64,000 bases of DNA from SVTX01 sp045612105 (GTDB taxonomy: Bacteria; Bacillota; Clostridia; Oscillospirales; CAG-272). The position numbers and the translations under genes are program-made. The stretch lies in assembly GCA_045612105.1 (NCBI GenBank), contig JAZKYL010000153.1, forward strand, positions 15,987 through 79,986, read 5' to 3'. Shown in pieces: positions 9,097 through 16,327 of the stretch (the stretch's first letter is position 1; each line of letters begins with the position of its first letter). The notes beneath the pieces were generated by a model that worked only from the letters and a program-made list of their open reading frames with translations, ran no database searches and was not told the DNA's origin.

Positions 9097-9112
9097 TTTC
9101 GAGCAATCGAAA
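9097..9112 (+). promoter_or_regulatory. Small hairpin abutting the ribosome binding site
   Basis: A perfect 6-bp stem TTTCGA / TCGAAA with a GCAA (GNRA-type) loop. The AAGGTG ribosome site begins within its last bases, so the hairpin could influence ribosome access or mRNA stability. Confidence 0.45.
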
Positions 9113-9124
9113 AGGTGATATATA

Positions 9125-9415
9125 ATGGCAGAGACTCGCGATATGGTCAAGGGCGACATTATTTATTATAAAAACAAGCCCCTTGTCAGGGAAAAAGATA
9201 CAATTTGCTACGGCGATTTTACTGAGAAGTGCGTTCTTATTTTTGAGATAATGTCGTACGTTGAAAAGGAAGGACAGAAGGTCCCCGGAAAGATATTCAT
9301 TCAGGTTATCGACTCCGAAAGTGGCAAGATACTGAAGCAGGCAGACAAGGAAGGTATGTTTGATGCCTTCACCTACGGAATCTTCTGGTACGAAAAGTTC
9401 CTTTCCGAAAATTAA
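9125..9415 (+). CDS. Small soluble protein of unknown function
   Basis: A 96-residue acidic protein with no signal peptide or membrane segment. The sequence looks beta-rich (KGDIIYYKNKPLV, CVLIFEIMSYV, GKIFIQVIDSESGKIL), with a short aromatic C-terminus (FTYGIFWYEKFL). I do not recognise a family. It has a strong promoter, a ribosome site directly after a small hairpin and its own terminator, so it is a genuine monocistronic gene and probably well expressed. Confidence 0.75.
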   Translation: MAETRDMVKGDIIYYKNKPLVREKDTICYGDFTEKCVLIFEIMSYVEKEGQKVPGKIFIQVIDSESGKILKQADKEGMFDAFTYGIFWYEKFLSEN

Positions 9416-9438
9416 TATTAGAGATATACTTGTAAAAT

Positions 9439-9466
9439 TCCCCGTTGCGGTTCGCAACGGGGATAT
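9439..9466 (+). terminator. Rho-independent terminator
   Basis: An 11-bp stem TCCCCGTTGCG / CGCAACGGGGA with a GTT loop, followed by TATTTCTATTT. It lies between convergent genes and may serve both. Confidence 0.8.
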
Positions 9467-9502
9467 TTCTATTTAAGTTCAAAGAAAAATGGGTCGACTA
9501 CA

Positions 9503-10339
9503 TTAATTCTCTCCTTTAACAAGCTCCACAACAACGATCTCGCGCGGATTGTTGAACCTTATGGGAAAGCTGCTGTTGCCAACACCTCTGCTGACGATCA
9601 GCACGCTATCCTCCCTTTCATATATTCCGCCGTCATATTCGGGGAAAAATCCGTAACTAGGGGCATAAAGACCACCAATGAACGGAAGACGGAACTGTCC
9701 ACCGTGAAGGTGACCGCTAAAAACAAGATCAAATCCGCAATTAGCGTACTGAGGAAAATCGGTTGGACGGTGTGCCAAAAGCAGAGAAAACTTCTCGTCC
9801 TTTCCCATAAACTCGGTCAACTCATCGTTTGAAGGAATATGACCGAAATTTTGGTCGTTGAGTCCAACCAAGTGGATAAATTCGCCACCGCGCTCGATAG
9901 TCACGCTTTCATCTTCAAGCAAAATCGCACCAACCGACGCAAGTCGCTCTTTCATTTCTGCATATTCGTCCTCCGGCAAAGCCGCCTCGTGATTTCCGCT
10001 TATATAATAGGTGGGAGCAATTTTTACCGCCTGCTCCACAAAGCTCACAGCAACGTCAATATTGGTTCTGTTTCGGTCAACCAGATCGCCTGTAAGCACG
10101 ATAATATTAGGTCTGCTCTCTTCAAGCGTGGAAAGAAGCCGCGAGTTTCCTTCTCCAAGCTCGTCGTTATGTAGGTCTGAGACCTGAGCTATGCGAAATC
10201 CCGAAAAGGCATCGGGGAGCTCTTCGCTGTAAACAGTAAATTCTGTGACGGTTATCGCCGTGTTTCCCCAAATCATCCAGATGACGAAAGTAAGAAGCAA
10301 CACGGCAACGACCGAAAAAATAATAAATCTTTTTTTCAT
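9503..10339 (-). CDS. Membrane-anchored metallophosphoesterase (YaeI/YkuE type)
   Basis: A 278-residue calcineurin-like phosphoesterase with an N-terminal signal anchor (about residues 4-22, rich in Leu/Val/Phe). All metal-ligand motifs are present: DLHND in place of D-x-H, GDLVDRN, GNHE, LLLAHRP, and GHLHGGQ. Relatives are Mn/Fe-dependent phosphodiesterases of uncertain substrate (UDP-diacylglucosamine or phospholipid hydrolysis is discussed for the family). The ATG at 10339 overlaps the stop of the NERD gene (TAATG) and has GGAAA upstream; the ATG at 10363 lacks a ribosome site. Confidence 0.88.
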   Translation of the reverse strand: MKKRFIIFSVVAVLLLTFVIWMIWGNTAITVTEFTVYSEELPDAFSGFRIAQVSDLHNDELGEGNSRLLSTLEESRPNIIVLTGDLVDRNRTNIDVAVSFVEQAVKIAPTYYISGNHEAALPEDEYAEMKERLASVGAILLEDESVTIERGGEFIHLVGLNDQNFGHIPSNDELTEFMGKDEKFSLLLAHRPTDFPQYANCGFDLVFSGHLHGGQFRLPFIGGLYAPSYGFFPEYDGGIYEREDSVLIVSRGVGNSSFPIRFNNPREIVVVELVKGEN

Positions 10340-11295
10340 TAAAGTTTTTCCGTATATCGACATTTAGGATAGCTCTTACATCCCCAAAATTTTTGACCTG
10401 CATTATCTCCTTTTTTTGATGTTCTCAAAATCAAATCAGAGCCGCATCTCGGGCATCGTTTTTCATTGGAATCCAAAGATTCCTTTGAATAATTATTTGA
10501 ACTATTTAAATTTTGTTCACTATAAACGTTATTTTGATAAGCGGTTTTCTGCTCCATCTTAACAGAAACATCATACACGTGCTTGATCTTTTCAAACTCA
10601 CTAACCTGCGTCAATGGAAACAAACGATCATATATCTCATCCACCTGATACTCTGTCAAAATGCAACAAGACGAATCGAGATGGTTCTGCACAAAATCGT
10701 GTAATTCAAACTCGTTTAGCACAACGTGTCTGTTGCTCGTCAGCGTCACATCCTTCAACTCGCACGAATTTCCAAACACAATACATGAGTAGAATGGGAT
10801 TTGTAAATTCAAAGGCTGAAGGTAATTTTTTAACCACTTTATATGGGTTTTATTTTGCATTATAGGGTTATAAAAATGAAATTTTTGTGAACCATAACGA
10901 CCTTTCCTAAAGGATTGAGTCCATTTTGGCTGTTCTTCAGAACCAAATATCCAGCCGCTGTAATTTTTGGATTCAAAAACGTATATTCCCTTTTCATGAA
11001 TCATTATTACATCTATTTCGGTAGTAGTCGAGTCGTTTTTTGGAATATAGCAATTAAATATCATCTTCTTATATCCGGATACTATATCTAAATGCTTCGA
11101 CAATACAAATTCCGCAGCAGATCCCTTATCATTATACAAATCAATTATACTTTTTCCTGTTTGTCTGTAATAGTCACTTTCTTTATGTTTTTTTATTATG
11201 AAAAATAAGATTGCTAAACATACCGCAGCAAATATCAAAAGTAAAAATCCAAAAAAAGAAGCATCTCTGACAACAAAAAACAGACTATTTTTCAT
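10339..11295 (-). CDS. Membrane-anchored NERD nuclease-like protein with topoisomerase-type zinc finger
   Basis: A 318-residue protein with three parts. There is an N-terminal membrane helix (about residues 13-35). A NERD (nuclease-related) domain at about 60-180 has the PD-(D/E)xK-like residues in TEIDVIMI and VFESKNYSGWIFG. A C-terminal C4 zinc finger of the topoisomerase I type (CPRCGSDLILR...FWGCKSYPKCRY) lies after a Ser/Asn-rich linker. NERD proteins are thought to bind or cut DNA; the biological role is unknown. It sits between asparaginase and the phosphoesterase on one strand, and its codons are more AT-rich than those of its neighbours, which could mean acquisition by transfer. Confidence 0.85.
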   Translation of the reverse strand: MKNSLFFVVRDASFFGFLLLIFAAVCLAILFFIIKKHKESDYYRQTGKSIIDLYNDKGSAAEFVLSKHLDIVSGYKKMIFNCYIPKNDSTTTEIDVIMIHEKGIYVFESKNYSGWIFGSEEQPKWTQSFRKGRYGSQKFHFYNPIMQNKTHIKWLKNYLQPLNLQIPFYSCIVFGNSCELKDVTLTSNRHVVLNEFELHDFVQNHLDSSCCILTEYQVDEIYDRLFPLTQVSEFEKIKHVYDVSVKMEQKTAYQNNVYSEQNLNSSNNYSKESLDSNEKRCPRCGSDLILRTSKKGDNAGQKFWGCKSYPKCRYTEKL

Positions 11296-11311
11296 CGTTG
11301 GCTATCTCCAA

Positions 11312-12298
11312 TTATAACATATCATTCCCCACGGGGGTATAGAAAAGCTTTGAAAATTCAGCGGCAGTCTTACATTTGGGAAGTGCCCACATGACCTTGG
11401 CAACCACCGTCTCGGTGGTCATATCGTATGCCTCGGGCAACTCGTATTTCTGCTTGATGCGAAGTCCCACCTGGTAAACTCCCATATCACTTCCTTCATG
11501 AGGCACCTGGGTGGTGATAACGATGCGAACGCCCTTGGCTATCAGCTTTTCGATCTTTTCGACGAACTCGTCGTTGTCGTAGTAAGGCAATCCGCCCACA
11601 CCAAAGCTCTCGATAATAACCGCGTGGTATCTGTCGGCGATAAAATCAAAGATGTCCGCGCTCATTCCGGGGATCAGCTTAACGACGATGACCGAGGAGT
11701 CGATCTCGTCACAGAATACGGGCTCGCCGACTATATTTTCACGAATATAATATTTCACCGAGCCGCGTATAAATCCAATTTCAGGATAGTCTATGCTGGA
11801 AAAGGCATTGAAGCTCTTGGTTCTCGTCTTTCTCGCTCTTGTCGCGGCGATGATCTTGTCACCAAAGACAATATGTACTCCGCAAGCCGAATCGTCAGCG
11901 GCATACATAAAGGCATCGGTAAGATTTTCGCGTGCGTCAGTATCTCGCTTCTCTATCGGTATCTGCGCGCCTGTGAGGACGATAGGCTTTCGGCTGTTCT
12001 GTATCAAATAATGCAACATAGCCGCCGCGTATGCCATAGTGTCGGTGCCGTGGGTGATGACAAATCCGTCGTAATCGTTGTACACCTTACGGATATATCT
12101 CGCCACCTCAAGCCAATACTCTGGCCGCATATTTGTGCTGTCGAGATTGTAAAGCTGAACGGTGGACACACGACAGATCTTTCTGACCTCGGGAACGTGG
12201 GATAACAGCTGCTCCGAAGCTAAAGCAGGCACTAAACCGTTTTCGCTTTCAGCGGAAGCAATAGTGCCTCCGGTGGTAATTAAAAGAATGTGTTTCAT
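11312..12298 (-). CDS. ansA: Type I (cytoplasmic) L-asparaginase
   Basis: A 328-residue enzyme hydrolysing asparagine to aspartate and ammonia. It has both catalytic threonine motifs, ITTGGTIAS near the N-terminus and VITHGTDTMAYAA around residue 80, and a downstream lysine region (VLTGAQIPIEKRDTDARENL). No signal peptide is seen, which fits the cytosolic type I enzyme. The start overlaps the stop of the SDR gene by 4 bp (ATGA), so the two are coupled. Confidence 0.93.
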   Translation of the reverse strand: MKHILLITTGGTIASAESENGLVPALASEQLLSHVPEVRKICRVSTVQLYNLDSTNMRPEYWLEVARYIRKVYNDYDGFVITHGTDTMAYAAAMLHYLIQNSRKPIVLTGAQIPIEKRDTDARENLTDAFMYAADDSACGVHIVFGDKIIAATRARKTRTKSFNAFSSIDYPEIGFIRGSVKYYIRENIVGEPVFCDEIDSSVIVVKLIPGMSADIFDFIADRYHAVIIESFGVGGLPYYDNDEFVEKIEKLIAKGVRIVITTQVPHEGSDMGVYQVGLRIKQKYELPEAYDMTTETVVAKVMWALPKCKTAAEFSKLFYTPVGNDML

Positions 12299-13011
12299 AT
12301 GCCAAAACCACCATCCACTCCAATAATTTGGGCAGTTATGAACGACGCCTTCTCACTTGCAAGGAAATAAACAAGCTCCGCAACCTCAGCGGGGTCTCCG
12401 ATTCGATAAAGAGGGGTCTCCTCGCAAAGCTCTGCCATAGTGTCGTCGTCGTAGCAATCGTTCATTTCGGTATCGATAACTCCCGGCTCAACGCAATTGA
12501 CGCGTATTCCCGAAGGACCAAGCTCCTTGGCAAGAGAAAGCGTCAGACCGCGAAGTCCCGCCTTGCTTGCCGAGTACGCAGACTCGCAAGATGCGCCGCA
12601 ACGTCCCCACACCGAGCCGATATTGATGATCGATCCGCTCTGCTGTTTCACCATATCCTCTGTTGCCGAGCGACTCATATAAAAGGCACTGGAAAGATTG
12701 GTGTTTATCATCTTCATCCAATGATCGTTTGTCATATCGGTTATAAGCTCGCTTTCGCTGATGCCCGCATTGTTTACAAGCACGTCAACACCGCCGAGAT
12801 ACTCCACCGCCTGACTGTATGCCCAAGCGGCTTCGTCGGGATCGGAAAGATCTGCCTTTATGGGGAAAGCTCCGGTCTCATCGGCGCAATCCTCTGCCGC
12901 ATCGTCGTTATTACGGTAAATAAACGCCACGGCATAGCCGTTTTCGGAGAAAAGCTCCACGCAGGCGCGTCCAATGCCTCGCGAGCCACCGGTAATGATA
13001 ACCTTTTTCAT
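12295..13011 (-). CDS. Short-chain dehydrogenase/reductase (FabG-like)
   Basis: A 238-residue Rossmann-fold oxidoreductase. The cofactor motif is TGGSRGIGRA, NNAG follows at about residue 84, and the catalytic Ser-Tyr-Lys set sits in INIGSVWGRCG...YSASKAG. The C-terminal LASEKASFITAQIIGVDGG is typical of 3-oxoacyl-ACP reductases. The basic residue after TGGS suggests NADP. It is encoded between a GH2 gene and asparaginase rather than in a fatty-acid cluster, so the true substrate may be a sugar or alcohol and the fabG name is withheld. Confidence 0.9.
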   Translation of the reverse strand: MKKVIITGGSRGIGRACVELFSENGYAVAFIYRNNDDAAEDCADETGAFPIKADLSDPDEAAWAYSQAVEYLGGVDVLVNNAGISESELITDMTNDHWMKMINTNLSSAFYMSRSATEDMVKQQSGSIINIGSVWGRCGASCESAYSASKAGLRGLTLSLAKELGPSGIRVNCVEPGVIDTEMNDCYDDDTMAELCEETPLYRIGDPAEVAELVYFLASEKASFITAQIIGVDGGFGI

Positions 13012-13041
13012 TTGTTGAATTACCTTTCTCGAATATGTATT

Positions 13042-14787
13042 TTAGTCCTCAAGCACGGATTTTTTGGCTAGGATAGCACTTATAATCTCGGGCGGGAACT
13101 TGAACTTTCTCTCATATGTCAAAAGACCGTTCTGCTCCTGCTCAACGTCGGTGAGCTGGGTGTAGCAATATGCGAAAATATCCTTGTTTTCAAGCAAAAC
13201 GTCGGTAAGTCCCTCAAGACGCTTAAGGAACTCCTCCTTCGTCTTGACGCTGACACCGTAGCCCCAGCCGTTGCCGTCTCCCGGGGCCCAACGGATTCCG
13301 CCGTATTCGCTGACGAATATTGGCTTTGTGGGGTCGTACCACTGTCTGTTCTGCTGCCCTCTGAATATCTGGCACTTGACCACACCCTCATTGATGTGTG
13401 AGTAATACTCTCTGAATTTTTCGGGATCCTGCTCGTAGTCGTGGACGTCGTGAACGTCGCTTCGGCAGGGGTAAGAACCGCTGTTAGTTACGATAGGACG
13501 GGTGGGATCGATAGCTCTCGTTACGTCGAAGATCATATTTATAAAATCGTTATTCTGTCTTCTGCCCTCCTGATCCCAAGTCTCGTTGAAAGGACACCAG
13601 CCGATGACCGAGGGGTGAGACATATCTCTCTTGACCTCTTCGATCCACTCTGGTAGGAAATGGTAGATGCTCATAGGATCGGTGTGGTCGAGTCCCCAGT
13701 TTCCGGTCTCGTCAAAGACCATATAACCGAGTCTGTCTGCGTGATACAAAAATCTCGGCTCAAACACCTTCTGGTGAAGTCTCGCGCCGTTAAAACCAAG
13801 CTTCATCGATGCTTCGATGTCGAATATCAACGCTTCGTCCGAAGGCGCGGTGTAGATTCCGTCAGGATAGAAGCCCTGATCAAGGACAAAGCGACCGAAA
13901 ACACGTCTGCCGTTGAGGTAGAGTCCATCTCTCGTAAGTCTCACGTCGCGGAGACCGAAATAGCCCTCCAGGGTGTCCTTTGTCTCTCCGTCCTTGACGA
14001 TTTCGAATACTACGTCATAAAGGTTGCCCTGTCCTAAATCCCAAAGGTGCTTTTCCGAAAGCTTTACGGCAAGGGTGCTTCTTCGGTCAAGGATCTTGGT
14101 CTCGCCCGAGCCGACCTCTCTACCGTCGAAATAAACGGTTGCCTTAAGTGTCGCACCAAGTGCTTTTTCGCTCGTTTCTGCCGACAAAATGACCGTGGTA
14201 TTAGCAACGTCAGCCACCGCCTCGTATCTTTCAATATATGCGGCATCGACCGCCTCAAGCCATACCGTCTGCCAGATACCTGTCGTTCTCGTATAGTAGC
14301 AGCTGAAGGAATCAAGCCTCGGGCTCTGCTTTCCGCTGAGCTGACGGGGTGAGCGGGTGTCGTCCTTGGCATAAACGGTGATATAGTTACTATTCTCTGC
14401 CAGCGCGGAGGTTATATCAAAGCAGAAAGGTGTATAGCCGCCCTTGTGAGTACCAACTCCCTTCCCGTTAACAAAAACCTGAGTTTCATAATCACAAGCG
14501 TCGATATGGAGCAGGACTCTCTTGCCCTGCCAAGCCTCAGGGATCTCAATATTACGTCTGTACCACACCGCATTCATAAAATCGGTGTGCCCGATACCCG
14601 AAAGTCGGCTCTCGGGACAGAAGGGTACGATTATCTTGCCGTCAAGGCTATCTCTCTTTTCAAAATGCTTTTCTGCGCCGACAAGCGCGTTATCTATCTC
14701 AAAATCCCACTCTCCGTTGAGGCTTATCCAATTTTCTCTCATCGCATCGGGGCGGGGATGCTCAAGTCTCAAATTAATATTCTCCAT
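13042..14787 (-). CDS. Glycoside hydrolase family 2 (beta-glycosidase)
   Basis: A 581-residue GH2 enzyme in the usual order: sugar-binding jelly roll (about 1-170, with AVWYRRNIEIP and VFVNGKGVGTHKGGYTPF), an immunoglobulin-like domain, then a TIM barrel. The acid/base glutamate is in WCPFNETW (about residue 402) and the nucleophile in IFVSEYGG (about 492). No signal peptide is seen, so it probably acts on imported oligosaccharides. Beta-galactosidase, beta-glucuronidase or another GH2 specificity cannot be decided. The ATG at 14787 with GGCGG upstream is preferred to a TTG at 14808. Confidence 0.9.
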   Translation of the reverse strand: MENINLRLEHPRPDAMRENWISLNGEWDFEIDNALVGAEKHFEKRDSLDGKIIVPFCPESRLSGIGHTDFMNAVWYRRNIEIPEAWQGKRVLLHIDACDYETQVFVNGKGVGTHKGGYTPFCFDITSALAENSNYITVYAKDDTRSPRQLSGKQSPRLDSFSCYYTRTTGIWQTVWLEAVDAAYIERYEAVADVANTTVILSAETSEKALGATLKATVYFDGREVGSGETKILDRRSTLAVKLSEKHLWDLGQGNLYDVVFEIVKDGETKDTLEGYFGLRDVRLTRDGLYLNGRRVFGRFVLDQGFYPDGIYTAPSDEALIFDIEASMKLGFNGARLHQKVFEPRFLYHADRLGYMVFDETGNWGLDHTDPMSIYHFLPEWIEEVKRDMSHPSVIGWCPFNETWDQEGRRQNNDFINMIFDVTRAIDPTRPIVTNSGSYPCRSDVHDVHDYEQDPEKFREYYSHINEGVVKCQIFRGQQNRQWYDPTKPIFVSEYGGIRWAPGDGNGWGYGVSVKTKEEFLKRLEGLTDVLLENKDIFAYCYTQLTDVEQEQNGLLTYERKFKFPPEIISAILAKKSVLED

Positions 14788-14828
14788 AAAATCCGCCTTT
14801 CCGCGCAAAAACGCTTTGAGTTAATTAA

Positions 14829-14857
14829 ATTATAGCATATTAATATATAAAATTCAA
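14829..14857 (-). promoter_or_regulatory. Extended -10 promoter of the GH2 gene
   Basis: On the minus strand TTGAAT (14857-14852), a 17-bp spacer ending in TGC, and TATAAT (14834-14829). It lies back to back with the rhaA promoter, so shared regulation of the two divergent sugar genes is possible. Confidence 0.7.
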
Positions 14858-14918
14858 TATTTTTTTCATTTTCTTGCGATATTTTAATCATTATTTCAAT
14901 ATTTTTTTGCCAAAGCTC

Positions 14919-14947
14919 TTGCAAAACGGTAAAATTTGTTGTATAAT
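14919..14947 (+). promoter_or_regulatory. sigma-A promoter of rhaA
   Basis: TTGCAA (14919-14924), a 17-bp spacer and TATAAT (14942-14947), followed by a leader of about 65 nt and an AGGAGG ribosome site. Confidence 0.75.
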
Positions 14948-15018
14948 ATAATTTGGTATACGATGTATGCCCTAAAACAGTAAAAAAATAAAAAGTACAT
15001 AATACATAGGAGGTCATT

Positions 15019-16269
15019 ATGGCAAACGCAAGATACGAGTCCGCTAAGGAAATCTACGCAAAGTACGGTATTGATACCGAAGCGGCTATCGCAGCTCTTT
15101 CCGACGTTCGCATTTCTATGCACTGCTGGCAGGCAGACGACGTTCGTGGATTTGAAGGAACCGGCACTCTTTCCGGCGGTATTCAGACTACCGGTAACTA
15201 CCCCGGCGGTGCAAGATGTCCCGACGAGCTCTTCGCAGACCTTGACAAGGCTCTTTCTCTCATCCCCGGAACCCACAAGATCAACGTTCACGCAAACTAT
15301 GCTATCGCTGAGGACGGCGAGACCATCGACCGCGACTGCATCGAGCCCCGTCACTTCAAGAGATGGGTCGAGTTCGCAAAGAAGCACAACTGCGGTCTCG
15401 ATTTCAACCCCACCTTCTTCTCTCACCCCAAGGCTTCGGGTCTTACCCTCTCCAGCCCCGACGATGAGATCAGAAACTTCTGGATCAAGCACGGTATCGC
15501 TTGTATCCGTATTTCCGAGTACTTCGCTCGTGAGACAGGTTATCCCTGTGTTATGAACATCTGGACCGGCGACGGTACAAAGGACATCCCCGGCGACAGA
15601 ATGGGTCCCCGTCAGAGATACGCTGACTCCATCGACGCTATTTTGGCTTGTGGCTACGACAAGAGCCAGGTTTACGTTACCGTTGAGTCCAAGGTATTCG
15701 GTATCGGCGTTGAGGCTTACACAGTAGGCTCTGCTGAGTTCTCTCTCGCATACGCTATGACCCGTGGTATCACTCCTCTTATGGATAACGGTCACTATCA
15801 TCCTACCGAGGTAGTTTCCGATAAGATCCCCGCGCTTCTCGTCTTCTCCGACAAGATCGCTCTTCACATCACCCGTCCTATCCGTTGGGACTCCGACCAC
15901 GTTGTTGCATACGACGATGAGACCCGCGAGATGATGAAGGAAGTCGTTCGTTGCAACGCTCTTGACAGAGTATTCCTCGCAACCGACTACTTCGACGCTT
16001 CCATCAACCGTGTAGCGGCTCTCGTTATCGGTATGAGAAACGTTCAGAAGGCTCTTCTTAACGCTCTTCTTACTCCCAACGCTGAGATCAAGGGCTACCA
16101 GGATAAGGGCGACTACACCAAGATGCTTATGCTTCAGGAAGAGATCAAGACCCTTCCTATGGGCGACGTCTGGATGGAATTCTGCGAAAGAGCTGGCGTT
16201 CCCGGCTGCTCTTGCTGGTTCAAGGAGATCGAAAAGTACGAGGCAGAGGTTCTCTCCAAGAGAGTTTAA
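15019..16269 (+). CDS. rhaA: L-rhamnose isomerase
   Basis: A 416-residue cytosolic TIM-barrel isomerase converting L-rhamnose to L-rhamnulose. Family stretches are plain: RISMHCWQADDVRGFE, GGIQTTGNYPGGAR, LDFNPTFFSHPKA, and the metal-site region MDNGHYHPTE...SDKIPALLVF. The codon choice is strongly biased and the ribosome site AGGAGG is strong, suggesting high expression. No other rhamnose genes (kinase, aldolase) are adjacent, so the pathway is scattered or truncated here; the divergent neighbour is a GH2 enzyme. Confidence 0.96.
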   Translation: MANARYESAKEIYAKYGIDTEAAIAALSDVRISMHCWQADDVRGFEGTGTLSGGIQTTGNYPGGARCPDELFADLDKALSLIPGTHKINVHANYAIAEDGETIDRDCIEPRHFKRWVEFAKKHNCGLDFNPTFFSHPKASGLTLSSPDDEIRNFWIKHGIACIRISEYFARETGYPCVMNIWTGDGTKDIPGDRMGPRQRYADSIDAILACGYDKSQVYVTVESKVFGIGVEAYTVGSAEFSLAYAMTRGITPLMDNGHYHPTEVVSDKIPALLVFSDKIALHITRPIRWDSDHVVAYDDETREMMKEVVRCNALDRVFLATDYFDASINRVAALVIGMRNVQKALLNALLTPNAEIKGYQDKGDYTKMLMLQEEIKTLPMGDVWMEFCERAGVPGCSCWFKEIEKYEAEVLSKRV

Positions 16270-16288
16270 TTTGTAAGTACATAGTTAA

Positions 16289-16320
16289 AGCGCCCGCCGC
16301 GGCGGTCGCTTTTCGTTTTT
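16289..16320 (+). terminator. Terminator after rhaA
   Basis: A GC-rich hairpin AGCG-C-CCGCC / GGCGG-T-CGCT followed by TTTTCGTTTTT. It sits between convergent genes. Confidence 0.85.
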
Positions 16321-16327
16321 ATTAAGA

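Noticed and set aside
10339..11295. The NERD protein as part of an anti-phage system
   Set aside because: It stands alone between metabolic genes, with no defence partner nearby. The zinc finger and NERD domain do not show a defence role by themselves.
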